The notes beneath the pieces were generated by a model, which saw only the letters and a list, made by a program, of their open reading frames with translations, was not told the DNA's origin and made no database searches. Position numbers and translations under genes: made by a program. Below, piece after piece: positions 1-6,511 of a stretch of 6,969 bases of DNA (its first letter is position 1; each line of letters opens with the position of its first letter). The stretch is taken from positions 1-6,969 of the forward strand of contig SKWY01000459.1 in assembly GCA_007128675.1 (NCBI GenBank), read 5' to 3'. The stretch comes from Deltaproteobacteria bacterium. GTDB lineage: Bacteria; Myxococcota; Myxococcia; SLRQ01.

Positions 1-58
1 GACCCGGGGTCATCGACTGATGTCGAGTCTAGAATGTTACGTGGGGTTGGACGCCCTA

Positions 59-2125
59 TCAAGGTAGCGAGCGTCTGGATGCATGCCAGCTCCCCGGAAC
101 GCCTCCTACGACGCTCGTGAATCGGCCATCCCATCGGCCGTCGCGACCGGTTTCGTAATCAGGATATCCCAGTAGATTCGCGTAGTTGCCTGTCGAGATG
201 CTGTTAACCGTGGCTTCCCCTTCGATCTCGAGCATGCCGACATCGAAGGCAACGTCGGTCAACATGTCGAGGATTCTGTTCAGAGCCAGGCCAACCGCCG
301 TGTCGCAAGCCGACTCGACGAGGCTGGAGACGTCGATGATATCTTCGATCCAGCTCCCGACCAGATCGGCGGCCGTCTCCCCCAAAGCCTCACAGTCGAC
401 CGAAGAAAGGACGGCTGCTTCAAGATCCTCGTGTGGGGTCAAAACGCCAACGAGCTCATCGACTACCCAGCGAACGAGGCGAGCTATGTTCATGTCTACT
501 TGACGTTGATTCACGAGCAGTGCGGCCGTACCACCGTCGATCTCTCCCACCGTTCCGTCGAAAGGATGGACGTTGAGACCGAGGGAAACATGGTCGGTGA
601 GATCCTCGACGAAAAGATCCACCCTGGCGCACTCGGGCGTCGGGTCGGAAGGCAGCGCCCCCCCGCACATGGGCAAGTAGTAGAAGACGAAGCTATCCCA
701 TACCTCGTGGGCCTGCCAATCCGTTCCCATCTGCGTGACGGCCATATAGCCATTCGCGCGCAGGTCGCTCATTATCGTCGCCAGAGTATCGAGGATCTGT
801 ACGACGGTCGTGACCCACTCGGGAACATACGCGTCGATCAGATCCCTGACCAAACCCTCGACTATGTCGATGATGAAGTCGGGAACGATGCTGGGCCATT
901 CGATCTGCACGAGCAGAATCTGATGGACGGTTCGAAGGGGACCTGCCACGTCGTCTATGACATCTGGCAGTCTATCTCGGATGTCGAAGTGGTGAGCGGT
1001 GTACCACCCTCCCGCGATGTTGGGCAGGCCCCCATCGGGATCGACGACGCAAACGCCATCGTGACACCAGGTGCCATCCGGGCAGTCTTGATTGGTTTGG
1101 CATTGCGGCTCCTCCAGCTCGCAGGAGCCGTCCTCGCAGACGAAGCCCGGGCCGCAGTCCGTGTCGTACTCGCACCCGATATCGACCCAAGGATGACATT
1201 CGTTCACGACGCAGCGGAAACCGGGAGGGCATTCGATGACGGGATCCTCGTTGCTGCAAACCGCGGAGCCCTGGCAGATGCCATTTCGGCAGTAGAGGCC
1301 AGGTCCGCATTCTTCGTCACTGGTGCAAACACGGCTAGGATCAGCTTGCAGCCTTACGTTCCATCGGGCTGCCGCTGACTCTCCCGTTTGGGCAACGACC
1401 TCGAACACGTCGTCGGTGTCGTCGCCGGTGTCCAGGGTGACATGAGCCTCTCCGCCCGAGCCGGTGACGACGGCGGAGCCGGCGGGGTCCAAGGAGGCGC
1501 TGCGCGCCGGTTGATCGAACGCGTAGTAGACCTGCAGATCGGACATTGGCCGTGCGAACTGATCGGTGATCCTGACCCGCAGCTGCACTCTAGTGGATGT
1601 AGTGGCCTCGACGTTGGCCCGAGTTCCACTCGAATCTACTCTGACGCTGGGGGTTCGAACGATCTCGATCCGCTGTTGCAGCCTCACAATCTGGACCGCG
1701 AAGGCGACGGTATTGGTGCCGGCGGAGGAGGCTGTTACTTGGAAGGTGTCCTGCTGTGCGCCTGCCGTAAGATCCACTGACGCCACGCCAAGGGAATCGG
1801 TTATCGCGGTGGCGGCGGATCCGGTTGGAAGCATGCTGTCGAAGCTCTGACCGACGATCTCGAACTCGACGATTTCGTTGGCCACGGGGCCGACTTCTTC
1901 CTCGGCGAGCGCGACCTGCAGCGTAGTCGTGCTGCCCGACTCGAGCTGTATCAATGTGGAGCCAACAATGGCCAGGTTACGTTCGGCTGGCGGCGGATCA
2001 GGATCGTTGTTGCCCGGCTCGACAGGTTTGGGGGGATCCTGACCGCACCCGAAAAGCAGCATGGCGGGCAGTGTCATCCAGACCAGGTTCAGGCGACTTC
2101 GAGGAGCGGATTGAAGAAGTCTCAT
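59..2125 (-). CDS. Large Ig-like/Cys-repeat lipoprotein, C-terminal half of unknown function
   Basis: Predicted surface or periplasmic lipoprotein of 688 residues. The N-terminus is a lipoprotein signal with lipobox LLFGC and lipidated Cys27; the next residues (GQD) lack Asp at +2, which favours the outer membrane. A Pro/Asp-rich linker (about 31-48) leads to two bacterial Ig-like, Big-1-type beta domains (about 49-147 and 150-259), each with the 'G...V.LTAG...D.F.V.A' style ending. Four four-cysteine repeats follow (267-359). Residues about 365-688 match nothing I recognise: they contain amphipathic helices rich in Ile, Val, Leu and Asp (about 385-455), Cys486, Cys499, Cys578 and Cys607, and a Gly/Trp-rich beta-like end (WDGRF, GSWHASR). 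Ig and Cys-repeat modules usually serve as adhesion or spacer units, so a surface binding role is an inference. The ATG at 2125 is chosen because it gives a complete signal peptide and lies 7 nt after a TATACT hexamer; there is no well-spaced Shine-Dalgarno. The gene is divergent from the M23 peptidase gene. Confidence 0.85.
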   Translation of the reverse strand: MRLLQSAPRSRLNLVWMTLPAMLLFGCGQDPPKPVEPGNNDPDPPPAERNLAIVGSTLIQLESGSTTTLQVALAEEEVGPVANEIVEFEIVGQSFDSMLPTGSAATAITDSLGVASVDLTAGAQQDTFQVTASSAGTNTVAFAVQIVRLQQRIEIVRTPSVRVDSSGTRANVEATTSTRVQLRVRITDQFARPMSDLQVYYAFDQPARSASLDPAGSAVVTGSGGEAHVTLDTGDDTDDVFEVVAQTGESAAARWNVRLQADPSRVCTSDEECGPGLYCRNGICQGSAVCSNEDPVIECPPGFRCVVNECHPWVDIGCEYDTDCGPGFVCEDGSCELEEPQCQTNQDCPDGTWCHDGVCVVDPDGGLPNIAGGWYTAHHFDIRDRLPDVIDDVAGPLRTVHQILLVQIEWPSIVPDFIIDIVEGLVRDLIDAYVPEWVTTVVQILDTLATIMSDLRANGYMAVTQMGTDWQAHEVWDSFVFYYLPMCGGALPSDPTPECARVDLFVEDLTDHVSLGLNVHPFDGTVGEIDGGTAALLVNQRQVDMNIARLVRWVVDELVGVLTPHEDLEAAVLSSVDCEALGETAADLVGSWIEDIIDVSSLVESACDTAVGLALNRILDMLTDVAFDVGMLEIEGEATVNSISTGNYANLLGYPDYETGRDGRWDGRFTSVVGGVPGSWHASRRSLP
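1049..1327 (-). repeat. Four tandem four-cysteine repeats within the large lipoprotein
   Basis: This stretch encodes residues 267-359, four consecutive units of the form C-x5-C-x5-C-x4-C. Cysteines are at 267/273/279/284, 290/299/305/310, 318/324/330/335 and 342/348/354/359. Units 1, 3 and 4 have identical spacing; unit 2 has a longer first loop (x8). Each unit carries a Gly-containing third segment such as GPGLY, PPGFR, GPGFV or PDGTW, and units 1, 3 and 4 end in a short xDG/xNG turn before the last Cys. The even number of cysteines per unit suggests two disulfides each, formed after export. Similar units are common in secreted proteins of Myxococcota and relatives, where they resemble small EGF/Dickkopf-type modules. 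The codons differ between copies, so this is a protein-level repeat, not a recent DNA duplication. Confidence 0.85.
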
Positions 2126-2132
2126 GCGAAAT

Positions 2133-2138
2133 AGTATA
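2133..2138 (-). promoter_or_regulatory. Candidate -10 hexamer (TATACT) for the large lipoprotein gene
   Basis: On the minus strand TATACT matches the sigma-70 -10 consensus at five of six positions. It ends exactly 7 nt (ATTTCGC) before the ATG at 2125. Transcription would then start at or next to the A of the start codon, giving a leaderless or nearly leaderless message, consistent with the poor Shine-Dalgarno. The hexamer 17 bp upstream (CGCAGC) is not a recognisable -35, so the promoter would need an activator or another sigma factor. Only the hexamer and its spacing are seen. Confidence 0.4.
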
Positions 2139-2210
2139 CCTCATTTGGGGGCAATGCTGCGTATGGGGCAAGTGGCCGACACCCTATGGAAGGAATCCGA
2201 TCAAAGGCTG

Positions 2211-2231
2211 CCCCCCCCCTTGTTTTGGGGG
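2211..2231 (+). repeat. Nine-C tract with potential C5/G5 hairpin upstream of the M23 gene
   Basis: Positions 2211-2219 are nine consecutive C residues. They are followed by a T-rich spacer (2220-2226) and five G residues (2227-2231), so CCCCC at 2215-2219 can pair with GGGGG across a 7-nt loop. The tract lies 38 bases upstream of the chosen ATG at 2258, in the likely leader or promoter of the peptidase gene. Homopolymers of this length are known sites of slipped-strand length change and can also be sequencing-error sites. An upstream in-frame ATG at 2186 would place the tract inside the coding sequence, where length change would shift the frame. Confidence 0.5.
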
Positions 2232-2257
2232 ACGAAGAATGTCTAGGCTGTAAGATC

Positions 2258-3187
2258 ATGCGTGCTAGATCCTCGGTTGGCTTCGTTCTAGGTCTACTAT
2301 TGCTATCGAACGCATGGCCTGCCCCGGCCTTCGGACAGGAGCGGCAGGAGAGCGGGGTGGCCGTCTCCTGGATTCCGGAGAAGCCCGAGCAAGGCGACGC
2401 AATGGTAGTCACCGTTGAAGCGGAGGGTTCCGTATCCAAGGTCGAAGGAAGGTTCATCGATCGGGATCTCATCTTCTTTCCTTGGGGTGAGGGTAGCTGG
2501 AAAGCCTTCGCGCCAATTCCGGTAGGAGCAAGAACGGGAGAACGACCGCTGACTGTCACCGTTGTCTCCCAGGAGGGAGGCCGCTCCCAGTCCCGGGCCA
2601 GTGTTGCGCTTCTGCCTCATGACTTCCAAGAGACGGAGCTTCGAGTCGACCCCCGTTTCATTAAGCCTCCAGAAGAGGAGCGTCCTCGTATCAGGCGGGA
2701 TCGCCAGATGATACGTGAGGCTTTCGCCGTCTCAAAAGACGAACGTCTGTGGAGGCTGCCCTTCGTGCGTCCAGTGGAAGGACGGCGGACCAGCCCGTTC
2801 GGCACGCGACGTACCTTCAACGGCGAGATAAGAAGCCGGCACATGGGCGTAGATTTCGATGGCCGTCCAGGCGACCCTATCAAGGCCTTGACCGACGGAG
2901 AGGTCGTCCTGGCTCATGATCTCTACTACGCTGGCAGGTCGGTCTTCATCGACCATGGCCATCACCTCTTCACTGTCTACTTTCACCTGACGGACATAGA
3001 GGTCGAGGTGGGCGAGAGGGTCGAGGCGGGACAGCGAATCGGTACGGTTGGAGCCACAGGCAGAGTAACCGGGCCGCACCTGCACCTAGGTGTGCGAGTG
3101 CAAGGTCGTTATGTCAACCCAGAGAGGTTCCTCGAACTCTCCCTGGGTGACGATCCTCGGCATGGGCGGAAGAAAGATGTCGATTAG
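2258..3187 (+). CDS. Exported M23 (LytM-type) peptidoglycan endopeptidase
   Basis: Secreted zinc endopeptidase of 309 residues predicted to cleave peptide cross-links of murein in the periplasm. Residues 1-26 form a Sec signal (basic start, GFVLGLLLL core, probable cleavage near AFG/QE). Residues about 34-118 look like a beta-rich Ig-like domain, followed by a basic helical linker (about 131-168). The M23 domain spans about 169-295. All motif residues are present: His195 and Asp199 in HMGVD, His243 in YFHL, and His274 and His276 in GPHLHLG. By comparison with LytM, His195, Asp199 and His276 would bind zinc, with His243 and His274 catalytic, so an active enzyme is expected rather than a degenerate EnvC/NlpD-type activator. 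The ATG at 2258 is preferred over the in-frame ATG at 2186 because it puts the signal peptide at the N-terminus; the 24 extra residues look non-coding. The Shine-Dalgarno is weak (an AGG about 10 nt upstream). The gene stands alone, divergent from the large lipoprotein and convergent with the small one. Confidence 0.93.
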   Translation: MRARSSVGFVLGLLLLSNAWPAPAFGQERQESGVAVSWIPEKPEQGDAMVVTVEAEGSVSKVEGRFIDRDLIFFPWGEGSWKAFAPIPVGARTGERPLTVTVVSQEGGRSQSRASVALLPHDFQETELRVDPRFIKPPEEERPRIRRDRQMIREAFAVSKDERLWRLPFVRPVEGRRTSPFGTRRTFNGEIRSRHMGVDFDGRPGDPIKALTDGEVVLAHDLYYAGRSVFIDHGHHLFTVYFHLTDIEVEVGERVEAGQRIGTVGATGRVTGPHLHLGVRVQGRYVNPERFLELSLGDDPRHGRKKDVD

Positions 3188-3306
3188 GGTCCGTCGATGG
3201 CGGCGCCAGGGTCTCGAATAGCGGGGCCTTCGCGAGAGCCTCGTGGGAGGAGGAAAGGAGAGCCAGACCCAAGGGCATCTCGGGCGAGGGAAGCGGCAGG
3301 GTCGCG

Positions 3307-3801
3307 CTATAGCCCCGAGAGCACGCGCCAGGCGCCGTCGTCCTCCAGCTGCAGCATCATCTGGTTGACGTCGAGGGAGTTGTGCCATTTCTCGCCCGAC
3401 GGCATCGATAGCTGGTACCGAACGTCGTATCGATATCGGACTGTGGCTATGGGAGGGCCGCCCTCGATCTCGCTTTCGTGCATCTCGATGCGAAGTACCT
3501 CCATGTCGAGCCGGATGCGCCTTACTTGCTCGAAATCCTCTGCTAGCTTGAGGTCGAGATCGTGAAAGTAGATATCCGTTTCGGGATCGGGGCTGCCCAT
3601 GTTGTCGTGATAGGTGCGGGAGGCGATGGCCAGTATGGCGTCCACGTCTCTCGCTTCCATGGCTTTTCTGTAGGATTCCAACACCTCGATGATGGCTCGT
3701 GCTTCCGGGGTGTCGGGTATCGCCGGGGCTACCTGGGGACCTCTGCACCCCACGATGGCGAGAAGAGCGAGAGGAACAAGAACTATGGCAGCGTTTCTCA
3801 T
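3307..3801 (-). CDS. Small lipoprotein with NTF2/SnoaL-like domain
   Basis: Predicted lipoprotein of 164 residues. The signal peptide is short, with lipobox AIVGC, so Cys19 is the lipidated residue; the next residue is Arg, not Asp, favouring the outer membrane. Residues about 33-163 have the pattern of an NTF2-like (DUF4440/SnoaL-type) cone: a first helix with ARAIIEVLESYRKAMEARD, then a DAILAIAS segment, a long middle helix (about 82-98), and alternating beta strands ending in MMLQLEDDGAWRVLSGL. This fold binds small ligands or serves as a scaffold. No catalytic set can be assigned, so the function is unknown. An upstream ATG at 3909 is rejected because it would add 36 residues before the signal peptide and lacks a ribosome site, whereas the ATG at 3801 has AAGGGAG at good spacing. 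The gene follows the membrane metallopeptidase gene on the same strand after 199 bp, so co-transcription is possible but not evident. Confidence 0.8.
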   Translation of the reverse strand: MRNAAIVLVPLALLAIVGCRGPQVAPAIPDTPEARAIIEVLESYRKAMEARDVDAILAIASRTYHDNMGSPDPETDIYFHDLDLKLAEDFEQVRRIRLDMEVLRIEMHESEIEGGPPIATVRYRYDVRYQLSMPSGEKWHNSLDVNQMMLQLEDDGAWRVLSGL

Positions 3802-3807
3802 GAGTGT

Positions 3808-3814
3808 CTCCCTT
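3808..3814 (-). promoter_or_regulatory. Shine-Dalgarno that fixes the small lipoprotein start
   Basis: On the minus strand AAGGGAG lies 6 nt (ACACTC) before the ATG at 3801. It is the best ribosome-binding site in the window and selects this ATG over the upstream one at 3909. It also shows that the host uses Shine-Dalgarno initiation here, unlike the two genes whose -10 hexamers abut their start codons. Confidence 0.7.
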
Positions 3815-3917
3815 GGTCGTGGACGTCGGCTACTCGACAACCCCGTATCCGTCAAGCTATTCCCAATCAAAGAATGCTCCTCTATCGTTCGATGGTTTTG
3901 GCAAAACACTCCCTAAA

Positions 3918-3946
3918 GCCGGCTGTTTCTCTTCCAAAAAGCCGAC
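3918..3946 (-). terminator. Possible weak hairpin terminator after the membrane metallopeptidase gene
   Basis: Read on the minus strand, GTCGGCT (3946-3940) and AGCCGGC (3924-3918) can form a 7-bp stem with one U-G wobble, enclosing a 15-nt loop. TTT follows the stem and is then interrupted by AGGG, so the U-tract is poor. The hairpin begins about 55 nt after the stop codon of the 4001-6427 gene and more than 100 nt before the next start on that strand. It may attenuate read-through into the small lipoprotein gene. A second small inverted repeat (GTTTT-GGC-AAAAC, 3895-3907) lies just beyond it. Confidence 0.3.
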
Positions 3947-4000
3947 GTAAACTCCTCTAGTTCATCCGGCCTCCGAAGAAAGGGGCACTGCCGCCGGGCC

Positions 4001-6427
4001 TCATTTGTCCCAGGGGTTCGTATTTGGGGCCCCATCTCGAGCTGGAGGGCACCCGCCAGATTCCCGGCTTGCTTGCATCCTGCCCATGAACCTGGCGCGC
4101 CGGGCCCAGTCCAGCGCGGCGAGTCTTCCTCCTTCACTGGTATCGGGATCCTTGGCTACCCTCTCCCATGCCAAGGCGGCGGCCTTTGGGTCTTCACCGT
4201 CATCGTACAGGGCTCTGGCGATGAGACGTAGACACTCGATTCGGAGGCCTCCTTTGTCTGGCATGCCGAGCTCGTCGGCTCTCCGCAAATAGTCGATTGC
4301 CCACGCGCTTTCCCCCGCGTTGTGTACTTGCCTTCCTATCAGATAGTGGAGGAGAGACTCCTCGGGTCGTGTCTCCAGGGCCTCTCGAAGATGTAGGAGC
4401 GCCAGGTCCCTTCGTAGGTCGCCGAGAAGGAAGGGGCGCAGTGCTTTGGAGAGGAAGATGTCCGCGGCGGCCATCTTCTTTGCCGCGGCGAGGCGGGCGA
4501 GCGCGGTTCCTCCGGCGATTTCCAGCGCGGTTTCGTAGTAATTTGTCGCGGCGTCGGAATCGTCACTTCGCCATGCTATGTCGCCTAGGATCATTGTGGT
4601 GTTGGCGCGAAGGCGTGCGTCGGTGTTCTCATGAGAGAGCACCCTCTTGGCCGACTCGGATGCCGCCTCCAGGTCTCCCGAGGCCATGTGTACATCGATA
4701 AGACCCTTCAGATGCCAGGGATCGTTGGGCTCCAGCGTCGCGGCGCGCGCAAAGTATTTGGCGGCTTCGTCGTAATGGCTCGTCGCCAGGGCGCGGCCTG
4801 CTCGTGCTCGAGCGCTGGAGACATCGAATGCACACGGACGGCGCAGGATGGAAGGCCTTCGAAACCTATGCTCGGCGAGGCGACGGGTTTCCTCTCCCAA
4901 ATCCTGCTCTTTCAGAAAGGTCTCCCACTGCGTGAAAAATGCTTCGGGATCTCCGATCGCAGAGAGGTCGCCCGCCCTGTAGGCCTTCTTGACGGTTTCG
5001 ATGCCGTGAGTGTCGGCCATCCAGCGAACGAAGGAACCTGCCAATGTGTAAGCCCTCGCCGAGCTTTGGGAGAGAAAGCCCGCCGCGGTGAAGAGACCTC
5101 GGATGTCGGGAGCAGCACCGACATCCTTCATTGCCCGCGCCCAGCCGTGGACGGACAGCTCGTCGGCGGGCCAGTCGGCGGCCACCGCCAGACCCTCGAT
5201 GAGCCCGGAGTTCATTCCTAGCAGCCCCCGTCCCGAGGCTTGGAAGGGGGGCGTCCCGAAGGAAGCGGCTAGAACGTGTGCAAGCTCGTGCCGAAGGATC
5301 GGGTGGGGGTAGGGACGGTCATGAATGTACATGGCCCAAAGCCAGGGCTTGGCGATGCTCGTTCTTCCCGCTCCCGTGAGTCGCCTCTTCTCGGCCGGCG
5401 AGCGAAAAACGTAGCTTCGAACTTCTCGTAGGTGCTCGTTCTCCAGAGCCAACCATTCGAAAAGAACGGAATACTGGTACTCGTGATCCCGTACGACTTT
5501 CCTTACCCACTCTTCAGGGCGTTCCTCGGGGTAATAGATGACGATCCCACCGGTGCGTATCTTGCCGCCTAGAGCCCTGGCAACGCTCGAGTGAGTCTGG
5601 TGAAAACCGAGGTCGGAGCGTTTCCACTGCAAAAGCCCCAATAGGCAGAGTGAAAGAGCCACCAAGAGGAGGGCTCCTCGTCCGCGGTAATGAACTCGAG
5701 CCATGAGCCCGAGACGTTCCGGCCTCGATAGCAGGATGCCGAATCCGAGCAAAAACCCTGTCCATGCCAGGGTGAGAAGGCGCCAGCCGACAATAGCTCC
5801 ATCTATGGCAAAGCTCTCGTCGTATAGGGGACCTGGTACGTGTCCCAGAAAGTGATTGAAGGCGAAGGCCTGGGGGCCGGTCATTATGGGCCACACCGTT
5901 ATGCAGAGCGATAGGAGGAGGAGGCCGGCGCAGATGGCTCCGGCGAAGATCCGTCGTCTTGCAACGAGGGCAACCAGAGTACCGGTGACCGCCACCAGGA
6001 CAGCGGAGCCGATGGGGAGGAAGAGGTAGAAGGGTACTACCGACCAGACCTCGCAAAGACCCACCAAGAGCCCGTTTGCGAGCGCAATACCGAACGAGGC
6101 CACAACCAGCGCCGTAAGGAAGACTGTGGCGGTCAGGGCGGGGATGCACAGCTTCCACGGAGAAGAGGTGCCTTCATCCGGCGAGGGCCGTGGGGGTCGG
6201 CTTTCGTTCCTGGCATCAGCCGCAGCTAGCCTGCCAATCGTAACGGCAATGAACAGCCCCAACGTGCCCACGAGCAAGTTCACCGCCAGGGCATGGAGGA
6301 ATCCGGGAACTCGCGTCGGAGTGAAGCCGCATAGGGAAACGCTGATGGCAATCCATGCCAGGGCGCCGGCGGCCAGCGACCGGCTGCGAGTCATATTTGT
6401 CGCCAGGCTTCTCATTCCAAATGGCAC
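4001..6427 (-). CDS. Seven-helix membrane protein with HELAH metallopeptidase (MA-like) domain and TPR tail
   Basis: Predicted inner-membrane protein of 808 residues. Seven hydrophobic helices lie at about 18-35, 43-65, 93-116, 131-156, 161-181, 218-234 and 251-268. Charged cytoplasmic loops (RPPRP near 77-81, RRR 157-159, about 235-250) fit the positive-inside rule with the N-terminus inside and everything after helix 7 in the periplasm. A gluzincin-type domain spans about 290-510: His380, Glu381 and His384 form HELAH, and Glu411 in GLIEGLA is the likely third zinc ligand. YTLAGSFVRWM (460-470) follows, as in peptidase MA-like proteins. Residues about 537-780 carry roughly five or six TPR helix pairs, suggesting a protein partner or substrate. 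The substrate is unknown. The start may be GTG 6427, ATG 6415 or ATG 6394; none has a convincing Shine-Dalgarno, and the choice does not affect the first helix. The gene is divergent from the PilZ gene with a compact control region between them. Confidence 0.85.
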   Translation of the reverse strand: MPFGMRSLATNMTRSRSLAAGALAWIAISVSLCGFTPTRVPGFLHALAVNLLVGTLGLFIAVTIGRLAAADARNESRPPRPSPDEGTSSPWKLCIPALTATVFLTALVVASFGIALANGLLVGLCEVWSVVPFYLFLPIGSAVLVAVTGTLVALVARRRIFAGAICAGLLLLSLCITVWPIMTGPQAFAFNHFLGHVPGPLYDESFAIDGAIVGWRLLTLAWTGFLLGFGILLSRPERLGLMARVHYRGRGALLLVALSLCLLGLLQWKRSDLGFHQTHSSVARALGGKIRTGGIVIYYPEERPEEWVRKVVRDHEYQYSVLFEWLALENEHLREVRSYVFRSPAEKRRLTGAGRTSIAKPWLWAMYIHDRPYPHPILRHELAHVLAASFGTPPFQASGRGLLGMNSGLIEGLAVAADWPADELSVHGWARAMKDVGAAPDIRGLFTAAGFLSQSSARAYTLAGSFVRWMADTHGIETVKKAYRAGDLSAIGDPEAFFTQWETFLKEQDLGEETRRLAEHRFRRPSILRRPCAFDVSSARARAGRALATSHYDEAAKYFARAATLEPNDPWHLKGLIDVHMASGDLEAASESAKRVLSHENTDARLRANTTMILGDIAWRSDDSDAATNYYETALEIAGGTALARLAAAKKMAAADIFLSKALRPFLLGDLRRDLALLHLREALETRPEESLLHYLIGRQVHNAGESAWAIDYLRRADELGMPDKGGLRIECLRLIARALYDDGEDPKAAALAWERVAKDPDTSEGGRLAALDWARRARFMGRMQASRESGGCPPARDGAPNTNPWDK

Positions 6428-6443
6428 ATCATGCGCGTATGAT
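6428..6443. promoter_or_regulatory. Operator-like 16-bp imperfect palindrome
   Basis: ATCATGCGCGTATGAT is self-complementary at seven of eight pairs; only 6433/6438 fails. It directly abuts the GTG at 6427 of the membrane metallopeptidase gene and lies in the divergent space before the PilZ promoter. A dimeric regulator bound here could affect both genes. No family can be named. A few palindromes of this quality are expected by chance in 7 kb, so its position is the main support. Confidence 0.35.
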
Positions 6444-6475
6444 CGCGTCAGACAGGTTTATCCCCTACGGCATGG

Positions 6476-6504
6476 TTGACACATGATACGCTCACTTCTA
6501 CCAT
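6476..6504 (+). promoter_or_regulatory. Sigma-70-type promoter for the PilZ gene
   Basis: A perfect TTGACA -35 box (6476-6481) is separated by exactly 17 bp from TACCAT (6499-6504), which matches the -10 consensus at four of six positions. Transcription is predicted to start around 6511-6512, which coincides with an in-frame GTG. The -35 box overlaps the TTG that would otherwise be the most upstream start codon of the PilZ reading frame. This is the best match to a housekeeping promoter in the window. Confidence 0.6.
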
Positions 6505-6511
6505 CATCCAC

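Noticed and set aside
1..26. Small inverted repeats at the left edge (GACCC-G-GGGTC and TCGAC-TGAT-GTCGA) as a terminator for the large lipoprotein
   Set aside because: The first has too small a loop and is cut by the window edge. The second has only 5 bp and no T-run on the minus strand.
431..1378. Long plus-strand open frame (315 codons) opposite the large lipoprotein gene
   Set aside because: It lies wholly antisense to a gene with a clear signal peptide, Ig-like domains and Cys repeats. Its translation has no recognisable domain, as expected of a GC-rich antisense shadow.
2186..2257. 24-codon N-terminal extension of the M23 peptidase from ATG 2186
   Set aside because: It would place residues of no known type before a normal Sec signal and would translate through the C9 tract. 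The ATG at 2258 gives a standard exported protein.
3222..3243. Hairpin CGGGGC/GCCTCG in the 119-bp convergent gap between the M23 and small lipoprotein genes
   Set aside because: The stem is 6 bp with a G-U pair and a 10-nt loop, and no T-run follows on either strand. Nothing else is visible in this gap.
3086..3748. 220-codon minus-strand frame overlapping the M23 3' end and the small lipoprotein
   Set aside because: Its composition is Arg/His/Pro-rich and it conflicts with two well-supported genes. It is a frame shadow.
3850..3855. TTGACG on the minus strand as a -35 box for the small lipoprotein gene
   Set aside because: The hexamer at 17-bp spacing (TAGCCG) matches the -10 consensus at only two positions, so no promoter can be supported.
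5514..6158. 214-codon minus-strand frame inside the membrane metallopeptidase gene
   Set aside because: It overlaps the same strand in another frame, is rich in Arg, Pro and Ser, and has no domain. The 808-codon frame explains the region with helices that follow the positive-inside rule.
6422..6437. Sigma-54-like element (TGGCAC with GC at -12 spacing)
   Set aside because: The -24 half is perfect, but the -12 half reads GCGCG instead of TTGCW, and the TGGCAC half overlaps the metallopeptidase start. The sigma-70-type promoter downstream is better.
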